From Vicia villosa (Eukaryota > Streptophyta > Magnoliopsida > Fabales > Fabaceae): 64,000 nt of DNA. Every line of letters begins with the position of its first letter. Position 1 is the stretch's first letter. Of the stretch, positions 1 to 10,841 are shown one piece after another. The notes beneath the pieces are model-generated. The model did not search any database, was not told the DNA's origin, and saw only the letters and a list, made by a program, of their open reading frames with translations. The position numbers were made by a program, and so were the translations under genes. The stretch is from positions 372,001 through 436,000 of the forward strand of contig NW_026705328.1 in the NCBI RefSeq assembly GCF_029867415.1, given 5' to 3'.

Positions 1-886
1 CGCTAGATTTATTTCCCATATGACCGCTACTTGTGAACCGATCTTCAAGCTACTAAGGAAAGATCAAGTAGTAAAGTGGAACGACCAATGTCAAGAAGCC
101 TTTGACAAAATCAAGAAGTACCTGCAAGAACCTCCGATCATGATACCACCTGTTGAAGGAAGACCTCTAATTATGTACTTAACAGTGTTAGAGAACTCGA
201 TGGGGTGCGTACTGGGGCAACATGACGAGTCTGGTCGAAAAGAGCATGCAATATACTACCTTAGCAAAAAGTTTACCGACTGTGAAACAAGATACTCACT
301 GCTCGAGAAAACTTGTTGTGCTTTGGCATGGGCTGCTCGCCGACTGAGACAGTATATGTTGAACCACACCACTTTATTGATTTCTAGAATGGATCCTATC
401 AAGTACGTGTTCGAAAAACCCGCTCTCTCTGGACGAATAGCAAGATGGCAAATGATATTAACAGAGTATGACATCCAATACACAACACAGAAAGCAATCA
501 AAGGAAGTGTAGTGGCAGATCATTTGGCTCAACAAGCTGTGGACGACTATCAATCCATGAGTTTTGAATTCCCAGATGAAGATGTTATGCTTGTTACTAA
601 TTATGAACAACCTGGCCCGGATGAAGGACCTGAACCAGGATCCCGATGGACTATGGTTTTTGATGGAGCATCGAATGCACTTGGTAATGGTATTGGTGCT
701 GTAATTATCTATCCCGCAGGTGGGCACACCCCGTTCACAGCAAGACTATGTTTCGACTGTACCAACAATATGGCTGAGTATGAAGCATGTATCTTGGGAC
801 TCAGAGCTGCTATCGACTTAAGAATCAAGTTCTTGGAAGTATATGGGGACTCTGCCCTAGTAATCAGTCAGATCAAAGGAGAATAG
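1..886 (+). pseudogene. Ogre (Tat clade, Ty3/gypsy) pol fragment: RNase H and start of second RNase H
   Basis: This is the middle of a retrotransposon polyprotein, cut by the window edge and open in frame 2 from the first bases. The first ~175 codons match the RNase H that follows reverse transcriptase in Ty3/gypsy elements (YYLSKKF, ETRYSLLEK, ADHLAQQ). A second RNase H of the kind found in Tat-clade elements begins near 650, with acidic residues in VFDGAS (codon ~215 counted from the ATG at 20), AEYEA (~253) and YGDSALV (~277). RNase H removes the RNA strand during reverse transcription in the virus-like particle. The frame stops at TAG 884-886, where related proteins carry tryptophan, and then stays open in the same frame. 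RT proper lies left of the window. Two RNase H domains plus the LTR type downstream support Ogre. Confidence 0.9.
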
Positions 887-1861
887 GACACAAAGCATCC
901 TAATCTCATGCCTTACAAATACTTGGTGCTATCTTTAATTCCACACTTCGAGGAGATTACGTTTGAACATATCCCCCGAGAAGAGAATCAATTGGCAGAC
1001 GCCCTAGCTACCATGTCATCCATGTTCAAGGTCAGATGGGACAATGAGGCTCCTATAGTTATTATTGAAAGACATGACGAACCGGCATACTGCTACGAGA
1101 TACTTACTGACGAGGTCGAAGAAAAACCATGGTTTCATGAAGTAAAAAGATACCTCGAGAATCAAGAGTATCCTGAAGGGGCATCTATTAATGACAAGAA
1201 ATTCTTAAGAAGGTTTGCATCCAAGTTCTTTCTGAGCAATGGAACCTTATACAAGCGTAATCATGATTCAACCTTGCTTCGTTGTGTGAACAAGATGGAA
1301 GCAAAGGAAATCATGGAAGACATGCATGATGGTACTTTTGGAACCCATTCTAGCGGACACACTATGGCTAAAAATATTCTGAGAGCAGGTTACTACTGGT
1401 CCACTATGGAAACTGAATGCCACCAACATTCTAGAACATGCCACAAATGCCAGATATACGCCGATAAAGTACGCGTGCCTCCTGTTCCTCTAAATGTTCT
1501 GACTGCTCCTTGGCCTTTTGCAATGTGGGGCATTGACATGATCGGAGAAATCAAACCTACCACTTCCAATGGACACCGCTTCATCCTTGTGGCCATCGAT
1601 TATTTCACCAAATGGGTAGAGGCTGCTTCATTCGCCTCCATTACCAAGAATGTGGTGGCTCGATTCATTAAGCACAATCTTATTTGTCGGTACGGCATCC
1701 CCGAAAGGATTATCACAGACAATGGTACCAATCTGAACAACAAGATGATTACTGAGCTCTGCACACAGTTCAACATCAAGCACCACAATTCTTCTCCATA
1801 TAGACCAAAGATGAATGGCGCTGTGGAGGCCGCCAACAAGAATATAAAGAAGATTGTATAG
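887..1861 (+). pseudogene. Ogre pol continued: end of second RNase H and integrase core
   Basis: This continues in the same frame after the TAG at 884-886. It starts with the end of the second RNase H (EENQLADALATM). A spacer follows, then the integrase zinc-binding HHCC region (GTHSSGH, then CHKCQ, about 1340-1450). The integrase catalytic core has Asp in WGIDMIG (1535-1537), Asp in ITDNGTN (1718-1720) and Glu in AVEAAN (1826-1828); the last two are 36 residues apart, as in the D,D-35-E triad. Integrase inserts the cDNA copy into the chromosome. The frame ends at TAG 1859-1861, just after the core, at a place consistent with CAG to TAG. From about 1161 onward this segment is also present in the tandem copy at 6712. 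Confidence 0.9.
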
Positions 1862-2377
1862 AAAATGAATGTGACTTACAAGGATTGGCATGAGATGTTA
1901 CCATTTGCTCTTCATGGTTACCGTACTTCCGCACGTACATCAACTGGGGCAACCCCGTTCTCATTAGTCTATGGTATGGAAGCTATGTTGCCGATTGAAG
2001 TTCAGATTCCATCCTTGAGGATCATGAAAGAGGCAGAGTTAGACGAAGACGAATGGATTCAAACTCGACTGGATCAGATAAACCTGATTGACGAAAAGAA
2101 GCTTGCGGCTGTTTGTCATGGACAGTTGTATCAGAAGCGTATGATCAAGGCGTTTAACAAAAGAGTCAAACAACAGGTATACCAGACTGGTGACTTGGTC
2201 ATAAAGAGGATTATTCTACCACAAGGTGACCCTAGGGGAAAGTGGACGCCCACATATGAGGGACCATTCGTAATCAAGAAAATATTCTCTGGAGGAGCAA
2301 TGATACTCACTACTATGGATGGCGAAGACTTTCCGCATCCCGTGAACGCTGACATAGTCAAAAAATACTATGCATAA
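1862..2377 (+). pseudogene. Ogre pol continued: integrase C-terminal part
   Basis: Same frame as the preceding piece; an ATG at 1865 would give a 170-residue ORF. It holds the end of the integrase core (HGYRTSARTSTGATPF, YGMEAMLP) and the C-terminal SH3-like region (GDLVIKR, KWTPTYEGPFVIKKI), ending DIVKKYYA before TAA. Without the two in-frame TAG codons upstream, this and the two preceding pieces would be one polyprotein end, so I treat it as a broken remnant. The same 170-residue reading frame recurs with identical translation at 7416-7928. Confidence 0.9.
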
Positions 2378-3435
2378 ATAAGACCCGCTAGGTCGACGTA
2401 CCTAGGCAAAAGTAAGGGCATCCCGACAAACCAAAAGGGCTTGGGCAAAAGTTAGGGATATATATAAAAAATGTACACCCGTCAAGTTGAAAACCCGAAA
2501 GGGCGACTTGGGCAAAAAAGGGTATCCTGGTAGGCTGAAAACCTGAAAGGGCGGCCTAGGCAAAAGTTAAGGATTAAGCGTACGACTATGTCTCGTTCAG
2601 ATCACTCATCAATCAGATATATCTACAACATCAAGTTCAAAAGGCTCAGATCAATTCAATCGTCTTTCTCCAACAAGCAAGGGATGAGATGCTCGAAGAC
2701 ATAATAGCAATAGCAGAATTGAAACTCAATAGGATTATTCCCACATAGCTATTTTTGATTTATTTTTACCTTTTCAAAAACACACAATATGTTCTTTATT
2801 TTTGCCTATTCATGGCTTTCTTAATACAAGTTATTTTTCTCTCTTTCGAGTTTTCCTTTTTCTCCTTTTTTTGAATACGCAAACGTCCAATGATAATTTT
2901 GAGTGAACATATGCATATGAACATGATTGTCATCTTTCTTCTCTTTCGTAAAAATATCTATTAATTATTTAGATAAGAAAGGCGAAGAGACAATGTCTAA
3001 AGCAATCCAGAAGCCCTCCTTCAAGGTCAACAATCTGAAGGAATCTCCACAGAGTACTCATTAAGAAGATACCTTCAAATACTCTCAACAAAGGACATGG
3101 TTCCCCAACAGAGTCTCTCTGACATCTCTCATCCCCAATCAGGGCCCATCAAGTTACTGAACATCCCCAAGCAAAAATCATAAATCCCCAGTCAAGCGTT
3201 TCCAAGATAAGATCAACAACAGAAGGATCTATCCTCTCAATCAAGACAATCAAAGAAGCACAAATCATAGTCATACATCATAAGTCATGAACATACTCAT
3301 GCATCACATACATAATCACATACACTTTCCTCATTTATTTTGAGAAACGCGTAGCTCATGCATCATAACATTGCATAGATACTGATGATATTTGACAGGT
3401 ACATTATGAAGATTCGAATCTTATTCAAAGCAACG

Positions 3436-3962
3436 CCTAACGCATTGTATTCCAGACATCTACGGATGCAAATCGGATTAGTCTAACGCACAACTTATTC
3501 TTCAACCTAACGCACGGTTTTCCAGACATCTGAGGATGCAATTCGAGATTAGTCTAACGCACAACTTATTCTTCAACCTAACGCACGGTTTTCCAGACAT
3601 CTAAGGATGCAATTCGAGATTAGTCTAACGCACGACTTATTCTTCGACCTAACGCACGGTTTTCCAGACATCTGAGGATGCAATTCAGATTAGTCTAACG
3701 CACGACTTATTCTTCAACCTAAACGCATGGCATTCCAGACATCTACGGGTGCAATCGGATTAGTCTAACACACGACTTATCCATCAACCTAACGCACGGT
3801 TATCCAGACATCTAAGGATGCAAATCAGACTAGTCTAACGCACGACTTATTCTTCGACCTGACGCACGGTCTTCCAAACATCTAAGGATGCAAATTGGAT
3901 TTAGTCTAACACACGACTCAATCCATTCCCCAAAAATGGTCTAACGTACGACGTATTCTGGT
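3436..3962 (+). repeat. 71-bp tandem repeat in Ogre 3' UTR (unit A), about 7 copies
   Basis: Repeats start about 3436, 3506, 3577, 3648, 3718, 3788 and 3858. Each contains CCTAACGCACGG, TTCCAGACATCT, GGATGCAA and TTAGTCTAACGCAC in that order, with substitutions and 1-bp length changes. No coding role is visible. The same array sits at 8987-9513. Confidence 0.9.
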
Positions 3963-4104
3963 TTTCAATTCTATCAAGCCCGATGGCATCTTCAAGCCCA
4001 TCTCTGACAAAGGCAAATTTCTTGGTATTCTAGTGTTCAATCATCTTCCACCTTCAGATTCCGACTAGCATTCAATCCACTCTACATCTTTAGGTTTAAG
4101 AAAA

Positions 4105-4119
4105 TTGAATAGGGGCAGC
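4105..4119 (+). promoter_or_regulatory. Polypurine tract of Ogre element (unit A)
   Basis: TTGAATAGGGGCAGC lies directly before the LTR start TGTCATACCCC at 4120. It is the expected primer site for plus-strand DNA synthesis. The matching site in unit B ends at 9670, and the same core occurs at 30991-31005 (element D) and, inverted, at 18408-18420. Confidence 0.85.
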
Positions 4120-6711
4120 TGTCATACCCCAAAATTTTCCCATACTATTTCTCTTATCCAAGTTCAAATCAAGATACAAAGCTCCAAGACACACTCTCCT
4201 AAGCAAAGATCAGAGAACTAGGGTTTTGTTGTTCTGAAGGAAAACCAATGAATCAATAGCTCCAAGGCACTCCATATGGCCTATAATGTCTCACATTACC
4301 TCCATGACAAGTCTTAGGTCTCAGCTCAAAGGATTGGTCACTCAATTGGTCAGAAGGTCAACAGTCGACTAGGTTGACCTAAAAGTCAACTGTGGTCAAA
4401 GTACAGTCAAAACTCCTGATTTTTTGTCAAGATCCTCATATTGAAGTATCATTCAACATTTGATCAAGAATTGATCATGGTTCATCAAGGAAAGATCAAA
4501 AATCAACAAATCAAAAAGTTTCTAAATTAGGGTTTGTATAGGAGAAAGTCAACTGAACTTTGACCAGCCATAACTCTCACATGGAACATTAGAAATTTCC
4601 CATCCAAAGCTCATTTTGAAGGAAATTGGATTCTCTACAAATTGGTGCCTCACAAGCCAAGGCTAAAAATGCTTCATTTGAGAGATATGAGCCAAAACAT
4701 TATAGGTCCTTTTCAAAAGTCAACAAAAAGTCACTTTTTTCAAAAGGACATATAAGGAGCATAGAAAATTATTTTGACATGAAATTAAAGACACTGGTTA
4801 TAGGACTCTCTAAGGTTTCTAAAAAGTCCTAGAACGCTTGCATACCTCAAAAATTGAGAGAGATAGACCTTGTCAAAGTTGGACTATTTTGGAAGGAAAA
4901 ATGTGAAAGAATTGAATTATTTTTACAAATGGGCCAGAGTTATTTTGATTCAATCTTGATCCACAAGTTATCCAAGACCTAAAAATCCAATGCCACAAAT
5001 TATTGACAATTATTTGATTTTTAGTGAATTTTTATTCCATTAAAAATATAATTTAAATCAAATATTCAAAGAAAAATCAAAGATATGATTGGGGATTCAT
5101 TCATAACCAATTCCAATCATCATTCAAGCCTCATAAACAAGAAAATTTCATGCACATGATTATGGGAAAAGATTGAACCAATTTAGCCATAATTTGAAAC
5201 CAATTTCAATCAAATTTTTCTTCAATGGCAATCAAAGATTTAAAAGAGATTTGATCAGTTTCTGTTGACCTAAAGCTTCCTCTATAAATACATAATCAAG
5301 TCATATGCCAAGGGTTACAGATTTTTGCCTCAAGAACCATCAAACCCGAGTGAAAGAATTCAAGAAAATCTCAAATTCCAATTCTGAGATTAAGGCCAAT
5401 TCAAGGTGTTTTAATCATTCATACACGTTCCCTGAGGATCACTGAAAGTGTTTGGACCCTTGCTCGACATCAACAACTCCAGAACTGCCTCCAATAAGCC
5501 AAGGTTTGTCGAAACCTTTCTTGATTCGATTGCATTAATTCATGAAGCATAAACATAAATTGAATGCATAATATTGTTCATTGTGGTTTGTTTAACGTTT
5601 CTGGAAAGTTTGGTGAGTTTTAAACGTAGGAATCCGAATCCACCATATTAGGGTTCATAAGCTTAATTTGGGGCTTTTTAAACCAGGAAAAATTAGGATC
5701 AATTGGAGCTATGGTTGAATTCACAAGGTCCATACGAATCTAATGGACCTATCGCGAAATATTTCTATGGTTGTTTGCCCCTATTCGTTATTTTGCAGGG
5801 ATGAATAAGATATATTATAGCGCTTCTGAAAATAAGCGCTGTTAAAAGTGGAGACTGGAGGAAGAAGACGACGTGGTGTCGTCTCCTGATTGGCCAGTTT
5901 GAATTGCTTCGCGCGCGTTTTGGTTTTGGGTTTCCAGGTGGATCTGATGCGACATGAAACATGTCTTACCGTGTGCCCTCTCCATCCAGGCCATTCACCT
6001 CATCAATTCTCAGATCCAACGCAAGCAAGGCTGGAGGCGCACCATACTCCCTCAGCGCGCGCCACACTGGATCCAGCTAAGTTTTTTCCAATTTTTTTTA
6101 TATTTAATTACATAATTGCATTTAAATGTTTATATATTTATATATATATATATATATTTATTATTTGTTTTTTTTCTTTTTACTTATAAAAACTATATTT
6201 TCTAAAACCCTTTTTTATAATAATAATATGTATTATATTTAATTTATTTCTTTTATATTATTAATATATTTTTATTTATCTATTTTATTTATATATTTAT
6301 TTATTTCAATTAAATATTTTATTTTTTCAATAATTCATATATATTTTTATTTTAATTCATAAAAAATCAAAAAAATGTTTTATTACCTGATTTTATTTTC
6401 TTTCTTCGATTTAATTAATTAGGTTGTGAAACCAATTATTAATTACATCGATTTGTCACTTTATTCAATTTACGTCCGAATCAGGGTTTACGAGAATTAG
6501 CCCTACACTAAAAAATGTTATTTTTCTGTGTCCTCTTCAGGGTCGACTTTCCCGATGCCTTCCGATCACGCGCCACATCCTTCATAAAGCTAAGTCCCGA
6601 TCGAATTTCTTTTAATTATTTCTTTTTCTTTTATAATATTTATTCTGCCTTGTCAATAAAAGAATTGTCATACACTCACTGTCTGTCGTTTTTTCTGTCA
6701 ATTCACAGATG
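4120..6711 (+). repeat. Ogre 3' LTR, unit A, truncated at its 3' side by the tandem duplication
   Basis: It starts TGTCATACCCC straight after the polypurine tract. It matches the first part of the LTR at 9671-13262, and is cut at 6711 where integrase sequence resumes. Content is non-coding: a promoter near 5283, a CG-richer stretch at 5880-6080, and a strongly AT-rich stretch at 6090-6420. Short ORFs at 4626-4832, 5890-6189 and 6515-6712 are chance frames in LTR sequence. Confidence 0.88.
5283..5290 (+). promoter_or_regulatory. Likely TATA box of Ogre LTR (unit A)
   Basis: TATAAATA in the context CCTCTATAAATACATAATC, about 1.16 kb into the LTR, with an A-rich leader downstream. It is conserved at 10834-10841 in unit B. 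Confidence 0.6.
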
Positions 6712-7412
6712 ATCAAGAGTATCCTGAAGGGGCATCTATTAATGACAAGAAATTCTTAAGAAGGTTTGCATCCAAGTTCTTTCTGAGCAATGGAACCTTA
6801 TACAAGCGTAATCATGATTCAACCTTGCTTCGTTGTGTGAACAAGAAGGAAGCAAAGGAAATCATGGAAGACATGCATGATGGTACTTTTGGAACCCATT
6901 ATAGCGGACACACTATGGCTAAAAAGATTATGAGAGTAGGTTACTACGGGTCCACTATGGAAACTGAATGCCACCAACATTCAAGAATATGCCACAAATG
7001 CCAGATATACGCCGATAAAGTACACGTACCTCCTGTTCCTCTAAATGTTCTGACTGCTCCTTGGCCTTTTGCAATTTGGGGCATTGACATGATCGGAGAA
7101 ATCAAACCTACCGCTTCCAATGGACACCGCTTCATCCTTGTGGCCATCGATTATTTCACCAAATGGGTAGAGGCTGCTTCATTCGCCTCCGTTACGAAGA
7201 ATGTGGTGGCTCGATTCATTAAGCACAATCTTATTTGTCGGTACGGCATCCCCGAAAGGATTATCACAGACAATGGTACCAATCTGAACAACAAGATGAT
7301 TACTGAGCTCTGCACACAGTTCAACATCAAGCACCACAATTCTTCTCCATATAGACCAAAGATGAATGGCGCTGTGGAGGCCGCCAACAAGAATATAAAG
7401 AAGATTGTATAG
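6712..7412 (+). pseudogene. Duplicate of Ogre integrase core (unit B)
   Basis: It begins abruptly in pol sequence at the tandem-duplication junction, without the RNase H domains. The frame is open from about 6715 and encodes the HHCC region (GTHYSGH, CHKCQ), the core Asp in WGIDMIG and ITDNGTN, and the Glu in AVEAAN, ending at TAG 7410-7412. Compared with unit A there are about a dozen base changes between 6840 and 7200 and almost none afterwards. It is a fragment with no start of its own, downstream of LTR sequence. Confidence 0.88.
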
Positions 7413-7928
7413 AAAATGAATGTGACTTACAAGGATTGGCATGAGATGTTACCATTTGCTCTTCATGGTTACCGTACTTCCGCACGTACATCAACTGGGG
7501 CAACCCCGTTCTCATTAGTCTATGGTATGGAAGCTATGTTGCCGATTGAAGTTCAGATTCCATCCTTGAGGATCATGAAAGAGGCAGAGTTAGACGAAGA
7601 CGAATGGATTCAAACTCGACTGGATCAGATAAACCTGATTGACGAAAAGAAGCTTGCGGCTGTTTGTCATGGACAGTTGTATCAGAAGCGTATGATCAAG
7701 GCGTTTAACAAAAGAGTCAAACAACAGGTATACCAGACTGGTGACTTGGTCATAAAGAGGATTATTCTACCACAAGGTGACCCTAGGGGAAAGTGGACGC
7801 CCACATATGAGGGACCATTCGTAATCAAGAAAATATTCTCTGGAGGAGCAATGATACTCACTACTATGGATGGCGAAGACTTTCCGCATCCCGTGAACGC
7901 TGACATAGTCAAAAAATACTACGCATAA
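7413..7928 (+). pseudogene. Duplicate of Ogre integrase C-terminal part (unit B)
   Basis: The same reading frame continues after the TAG, and its translation from the ATG at 7416 is identical to that of 1865-2377 (170 residues). It contains the core end and C-terminal region (GDLVIKR, YEGPFVIKKI). One silent change is visible next to the stop (TATGCA to TACGCA). Taken with the diverged first part, identity here suggests a recent duplication or gene conversion. Confidence 0.88.
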
Positions 7929-9670
7929 ATAAGACCCGCTAGGTCGACGTACCTAGGCAAAAGTAAGGGCATCCCGACAAACCAAAAGGGTTTGGGCAAA
8001 AGTTAGGGATATATATAAAAAATGTACACCCGTCAAGTTGAAAACCCGAAAGGGCGACTTGGGCAAAAAAGGGTATCCTGGTAGGCTGAAAACCTGAAAG
8101 AGCGGCCTAGGCAAAAGTTAAGGATTAAGCGTACGACTATGTCTCGTTCAGATCACTCATCAATCAGATATATCTACAACATCAAGTTCAAAAGGCTCAG
8201 ATCAATTCAATCGTCTTTCTCCAACAAGCAAGGGATGAGATGCTCGAAGACATAATAGCAATAGCAGAATTGAAACTCAATAGGATTATTCCCACATAGC
8301 TATTTTTGTTTTATTTTTACCTTTTCAAAAACACACAATATGTTCTTTATTTTTGCCTATTCATGGCTTTCTTAATACAAGTTATTTTTCTCTCTTTCGA
8401 GTTTTCCTTTTTCTCCTTTTTTCGAATACGCAAACGTCCAATGATAATTTTGAGTGAACATATGCATATGAACATGATTGTCATCTTTCTTCTCTTTCGT
8501 AAAAATATCTATTAATTCTTTAGATAAGAAAGGCGAAGAGACAATGTCTAAAGCAATCCAGAAGCCCTCCTTCAAGGTCAACAATCTGAAGGAATCTCCA
8601 CAGAGTACTCATTAAGAAGATACCTTCAAATACTCTCAAAAAAGGACATGGTTCCCCAACAGCGTCACTCCGACATCTCTCATCCCCAATCAGGGCACAT
8701 CAAGTTACTGAACATCCCCAAGCAAAAATCATAAATCCCCAGTCAAGCGTTTCCAAGATAAGATCAACAACAAAAGGATCTATCCTCTCAATCAAGACAA
8801 TCAAAGAAGCACAAATCATAGTCATACATCATAAGTCATGAACATACTCATGCATCACATACATAATCACATACACTTTCCTCATTTATTTTGAGAAACG
8901 CGTAGCTCATGCATCATAACATTGCATAGATACTGACGATATTTGACAGGTACATTATGAAGATTCGAATCTTATTCAAAGCAACGCCTAACGCATGGTA
9001 TTCCAGACATCTACGGATGCAAATCGGATTAGTCTAACGCACGACTTATTCTTCAACCTAACGCACGGTTTTCCAGACATCTGAGGATGCAATTCGAGAT
9101 TAGTCTAACGCACAACTTATTCTTCAACCTAACGCACGGTTTTCCAGACATCTGAGGATGCAATTTGAGATTAGTCTAACGCACGACTTATTCTTCGACC
9201 TAACGCACGGTTTTCCAGACATCTGAGGATGCAATTCAGATTAGTCTTACGCACGACTTATTCTTCAACCTAAACGCATGGCATTCCAGACATCTACGGT
9301 TGCAATCGGATTAGTCTAACACACGACTTATCCGTCAACCTAACGCACGGTTATCCAGACATCTAAGGATGCAAAGCAGACTAATCTAACGCACGACTTA
9401 TTCTTCGACCTGACGCACGGTCTTCCAGACATCTAAGGATGCAAATTGGATTTAGTCTAACACACGACTCAATCCATTCCCCAGAAATGGCCTAATGTAC
9501 GACGTATTCTGGTTTTCAATTCTATCAAGCCCGATGGCATCTTCAAGCCCATCTCCGACAAAGGCAAATTTCTTGGTATTCTAGTGTTCAATCATCTTCC
9601 ACCTTCAGATTCCGACTGGCATACAATCCACTCTACATCTTCAGGTTTAAGAAAATTGAATAGGGGCAGC
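7929..9670 (+). other. Ogre 3' untranslated region, unit B
   Basis: Collinear with 2378-4119. It contains the same short GGGCAAAA repeats, T-rich stretch, 71-bp repeats and polypurine tract. Short ORFs at 8306-8515 and 9584-9772 have no recognisable content. Confidence 0.8.
8987..9513 (+). repeat. 71-bp tandem repeat in Ogre 3' UTR (unit B), about 7 copies
   Basis: Copy of the array at 3436-3962 with scattered substitutions and the same copy number, so the array was duplicated as a block. Confidence 0.9.
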
Positions 9671-10833
9671 AGTCATACCCCAAAATTTGCCCATACTATT
9701 TCTCTTATCCAAGTTCAAATCAAGATACAAAGCTCCAAGACACACTCTCCTAAGCAAAGATCAGAGAACTAGGGTTTTGTTGTTCTGAAGGAAAACTAAT
9801 GAATCAATAGCTCCAAGGCACTCCATATGGCCTATAATGTCTCACATTACCTCCATGACAAGTCTTAGGTCTCAGCTCAAAGGATTGGTCACTCAATTGG
9901 TCAGAAGGTCAATAGTCGACTAGGTTGACCTAAAAGTCAACTGTGGTCAAAGTACAGTCAAAACTCCTGATTTTTTGTCAAGATCCTCATATTGAAGTAT
10001 CATTCACCATTTGATCTAGAATTGATCATGGTTCATCAAGGAAAGATCAAAAATCAACAAATCAAAAAGTTTCTAAATTAGGGTTTGTATAGGAGAAAGT
10101 CAACTGAACTTTGACCAGCCATAACTCTCACATGGAACATTAGAAATTTCCCATCCAAAGCTCATTTTGAAGGAAATTGGATTCTCTACAAATTGGTGCC
10201 TCACAAGCCAAGGCTAAAAATGCTTCATTTGAGAGATATGGGCCAAAACATTATAGGTCCTTTTCAAAAGTCAACAAAAAGTCACTTTTTTCAAAAGGAC
10301 ATATAAGGAGCATAGAAAATTATTTTGACATGAAATCAAAGACACTGGTTAGAGGACTCTCTAAGGTTTCTAAAAAGTCCTAGAACACTTCCATACCTCA
10401 AAAATTGAGAGAGATAGACCTTGTCAAAGTTGGACTATTTTGGAAGGAAAAATGTGAAAGAATTGAATTATTTTTGCAAATGGGCCCAAGTTATTTTGAT
10501 TCAATCTTGATCCACAAGTTATCCAAGACCTAAAAATCCAATGCCACAAATTACTGACAATTATTTGATTTTTAGTGAATTTTTATTCCATTAAAAATAT
10601 AATTTAAATCAAATATTCAAAGAAAAATCAAAGATATGATTGGGGATTCATTCATAACCAATTCCAATCATCATTCAAGCCTCATAAACAAGAAAATTTC
10701 ATGCACATGATTATGGGAAAAGATTGAACCAATTTAGACATAATTAGAAACCAATTTCAATCAAATTTTTCTTCAATGGCAATCAAAGATTTAAAAGAGA
10801 TTTGATCAGTTTCTGTTGACCTAAAGCTTCCTC

Positions 10834-10841
10834 TATAAATA
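10834..10841 (+). promoter_or_regulatory. Likely TATA box of Ogre LTR (unit B)
   Basis: TATAAATA, exactly 5551 bases after the site in unit A, with the same flanks. Confidence 0.6.

Larger units (their letters stand above)
2378..4119 (+). other. Ogre 3' untranslated region, unit A
   Basis: This is non-coding sequence between the pol stop and the LTR. It begins with three imperfect repeats around GGGCGACTTGGGCAAAA (2400-2570), then T-rich and mixed sequence, the 71-bp tandem repeats (3436-3962), and the polypurine tract. I see no gene in it. Long variable 3' UTRs carrying tandem repeats are known in the Ogre/Tat group. Confidence 0.8.
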
